A stretch of 64,000 nucleotides of DNA. Origin: Clavibacter sp. A6099 (lineage in GTDB: Bacteria; Actinomycetota; Actinomycetes; Actinomycetales; Microbacteriaceae). Below the pieces are notes generated by a model that saw nothing but the letters and a program-made list of their open reading frames with translations, was not told the origin of the DNA and ran no database searches. Location of the stretch: positions 744,001 to 808,000 of the forward strand of contig NZ_CP083439.1 of assembly GCF_021919125.1 (NCBI RefSeq), in the 5' to 3' direction. Every line of letters starts with the position of its first letter. The stretch's first letter is position 1. Below, in pieces: positions 62,331 to 64,000 of the stretch. The position numbers were made by a program, and so were the translations under genes.

Positions 62331-63311
62331 CTAGCGGGTGCCGTTCTTCGCGAACTCGGCGACCTGCGCCGCGTTGTCCTTCGTCACGAACGCGGGTCCG
62401 GAGTAGACGGGCTGGCCGCCGCCGATGACGTTGCCGTTGGTGGCGTAGAGGTCGAGCGCGGTGATCCCGAGGAAGCCCTGCACGTAGGGCTGCTGGTCGA
62501 CCGCGAACAGGATCTTGTCGGCCTCGACCGCGCTCACGACGTCCTCCGAGAGGTCGAACGTGCCGATCTGGGCCTTGCTGCCCGACTCCTCGACGGCGCC
62601 GACCGCGTCGATCGCGTACTGGCCGCCGAGCGTGAGCACACCGTCGATGGACGGATCCGCCTGCAGCTTCGACTTGATCGTCGCCTTCACGTCGGCGTCG
62701 TTCGTGCCGTCCACCTGGAGGTTCGCCATCTGGCCGGAGAACGCGCTCGCCGCGGAGGAGCAGCGCTCCTCGAGGCCGACGTTCCCGGCCTCCTGGATCA
62801 CGCAGAGCGCGTTCTTCAGGCCCGCCTCGCCGAGGCGCTTGCCGACGGCCTCGCCCGCGACGGTCTCGCTCTGGCCGATGTGGGTGAGGGCGCCGAACTC
62901 GGCCGAGCGCTCGATCCCGGAGTTGATGGTGACCACGGGGATGCCCGCGGCCACGGCCTTCTCCACGCTGTCCTTCACGCCGTCCGGGTTCGCCATCGAG
63001 ACGACGATCCCGTCCACCTTCTGCGCGACGGCGTTGTCGATGAGCTGGGACTGCTTGGCGGGATCCGGGTCCGCGTTGTACGTGACGGTGGCGCCGTACT
63101 GGCCGCCGGCGGTCTCGGCGCCCGACTTCACGCGATCCCAGAATGCGTCGCCCGGGCCGGAGTGCGTGACCACCGCGAAGGTGAGGTCGCCGCCGCCGCC
63201 GTTCGCTCCGCCCGCGGTGGGCGGGGCCTCCTGGCCGGTGCCCGCGCACGAGGTGAGGAGGAACCCGGCCGCGATCGCGAGGCCGAGGGGGGCGAGGAAT
63301 CTGTTCTTCAT
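62331..63311 (-). CDS. sugar-binding lipoprotein of ABC importer (periplasmic-binding-protein type 1)
   Basis: The 326-residue protein has a lipoprotein signal with lipobox LLTSC (Cys22), a Gly-rich linker, and a ribose-binding-type fold: LTFAVVTHSGPGDAFWDRVK (about 43-62), AVAQKVDGIVVSMANPDGV, AGIPVVTINSGI, and the C-terminal FAVDQQPYVQGFLGITALDL. Binding proteins of this kind serve inositol, ribose, xylose or tetritols. The upstream iolG-like gene makes a cyclitol most likely, and a tetritol is the alternative. AAGGAG lies six to seven bases before the ATG. Confidence 0.9.
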   Translation of the reverse strand: MKNRFLAPLGLAIAAGFLLTSCAGTGQEAPPTAGGANGGGGDLTFAVVTHSGPGDAFWDRVKSGAETAGGQYGATVTYNADPDPAKQSQLIDNAVAQKVDGIVVSMANPDGVKDSVEKAVAAGIPVVTINSGIERSAEFGALTHIGQSETVAGEAVGKRLGEAGLKNALCVIQEAGNVGLEERCSSAASAFSGQMANLQVDGTNDADVKATIKSKLQADPSIDGVLTLGGQYAIDAVGAVEESGSKAQIGTFDLSEDVVSAVEADKILFAVDQQPYVQGFLGITALDLYATNGNVIGGGQPVYSGPAFVTKDNAAQVAEFAKNGTR

Positions 63312-63394
63312 CGAATGCTCCTTGTCGGGCGGACGCCCGCGCGCGGGGTCCTGGACGTCGTCGTCGGGGCGATCTTCGTCCCGGCCGACGTGCT

Positions 63395-63414
63395 TTGTCA
63401 ACACATGCTGACAA
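63395..63414 (-). promoter_or_regulatory. operator and -35 region of the ABC importer operon
   Basis: TTGTCA (63395-63400) and TGACAA (63409-63414) form an inverted repeat with an eight-base spacer. Read on the minus strand, its second half is TTGACA, a consensus -35. The TGTCAACACA it contains (63396-63405) resembles TGTCAGAACA before iolC. It lies about 84 bases before the binding-protein start. Confidence 0.65.
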
Positions 63415-63562
63415 GACGGATCCCAGTCGTGACCCGTCGTCGTCCGGCGGGCTCCCCGACCGGTCCGACCCTCCAGTGTGCCGCCTCCTCGGGGCATCCT
63501 GCGCGCGCGACGACGCCGGCCGCGGCGCGCGCGGTCGGGCGGGTCGTGCGGGGAGCCCTCGG

Positions 63563-64000
63563 TCAGAGCGAGACGGGCACCGCCACGCGCTCCTCGGCCG
63601 AGCGCTGGGCCGCATCCGCGAGCACGAGCGCCGCGCGGCCGTCGGCGAAGGTCGGGCTGTCCGAGGCCTCGCCGCGGGCCAGGCGGATGAAGGCGCGCAG
63701 CTCCGCGACGTACGCGGCGGCGTAGCGCTCGAGGAAGAAGTCCTGGTACGGCGGCTTGCCCTCGACGCTCGTGGCGGTCGAGACGCTGACGAGGCTCGTG
63801 AGGGCGTTCGAGACCTGCAGGGATCCGCGCGAGCCGAAGGCCTCGATCCGCTGGTCGTAGCCGACGGCGCTGTGCCGCGAGTTCGTGATGACCACCAGCG
63901 CGCCCGTCGAGGCCCGGAGCGTCACGACCGCGGTGTCGAAGTCGCCGTGCTCGCGGGCGCCGGGGTCGAAGGTCGTGGACCCGGTCGCCTGCACCTCGAC
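63563..64000 (-). CDS. iolG: Gfo/Idh/MocA oxidoreductase, probable inositol 2-dehydrogenase (N-terminus beyond window)
   Basis: Only the C-terminal 145 residues are in the window; the frame is open through position 64000. The part present is the substrate-binding domain: DFDTAVVTLRASTGALVVIT, SRHSAVGYDQRIEAFGSRGS with residues of the antiparallel sheet, then FFLERYAAAYVAELRAFIRL and FADGRAALVLADAAQRSAEE, patterns typical of IolG-type enzymes, which oxidise myo-inositol to scyllo-inosose with NAD. The Rossmann half would be upstream. Gene symbol is tentative, as related MocA-like dehydrogenases look alike here. It lies about 250 bp upstream of the importer operon on the same strand. Confidence 0.7.
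   Translation of the reverse strand, partial: VEVQATGSTTFDPGAREHGDFDTAVVTLRASTGALVVITNSRHSAVGYDQRIEAFGSRGSLQVSNALTSLVSVSTATSVEGKPPYQDFFLERYAAAYVAELRAFIRLARGEASDSPTFADGRAALVLADAAQRSAEERVAVPVSL

Overview
The window reads as chromosomal DNA of a very GC-rich actinobacterium of the family Microbacteriaceae, and Clavibacter is the closest fit I can name. Support: roughly 70% GC or more nearly everywhere, actinobacterial families (DUF3073, MocR-type YczR with YczE, CopD-CtaG fusion, Cgl0159-type aldolase in an iol operon), and many leaderless-type starts with a TANNNT-like box 6-9 bases before ATG/GTG. GGATCC is strongly over-represented. The exception is the left edge (1 to about 1700): about 55% GC, no GGATCC, and a truncated Rad50-like ATPase with a zinc-hook motif. 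This looks like the end of an acquired segment.

Layout. 1.7-13.4 kb: two acyltransferases (one NodA-like), a PerM-type transporter, DUF1206 and PhzF genes in overlapping order, a CNNM/CorC protein, a copper/cytochrome-oxidase block (His/Met-rich membrane protein, CopD-CtaG fusion, DsbA-like protein), and a divergent FAD monooxygenase/MarR pair with a clear operator. 13.4-17.2 kb: a family 2 glycosyltransferase overlapping a three-domain fusion (acyl-CoA dehydrogenase-like, PIG-L deacetylase, NodS-like methyltransferase). 17.3-23.7 kb: purC-purD and divergent purF/purM, with the sterol-carrier-family and DUF3073 genes that accompany purF-purM in other actinobacteria. 23.9-35.2 kb: a flavoprotein, a KimA-like potassium transporter, the yczE/yczR pair, a secreted protease homologue lacking its catalytic serine, glgX, an FUSC protein and small genes. 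35.4-41.3 kb: an RND transporter that seems to start at CTG, and a DEAD-box helicase with a long repeat-rich N-terminus behind a structured leader.

41.3-64 kb is mainly carbohydrate catabolism. iolC, a Cgl0159-type aldolase, iolA, iolB and iolD form a myo-inositol operon; the C-terminal part of a probable iolG lies at the right edge, followed by a ribose-type ABC importer and a HutC-type GntR regulator. Between them are two units that look like a tetrose-phosphate (erythritol/threitol-type) or related sugar pathway. One holds a TIM-barrel isomerase and a 3-hydroxyacyl-CoA-dehydrogenase-like enzyme. The other holds a DhaK-DhaL kinase, an RpiB-like isomerase, a triosephosphate-isomerase-like protein and an FCD-type GntR regulator. 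The palindrome TCCTATAGGA lies upstream of both, which suggests one regulon split over two operons. I found no tRNA, rRNA, CRISPR array, insertion sequence or prophage genes.
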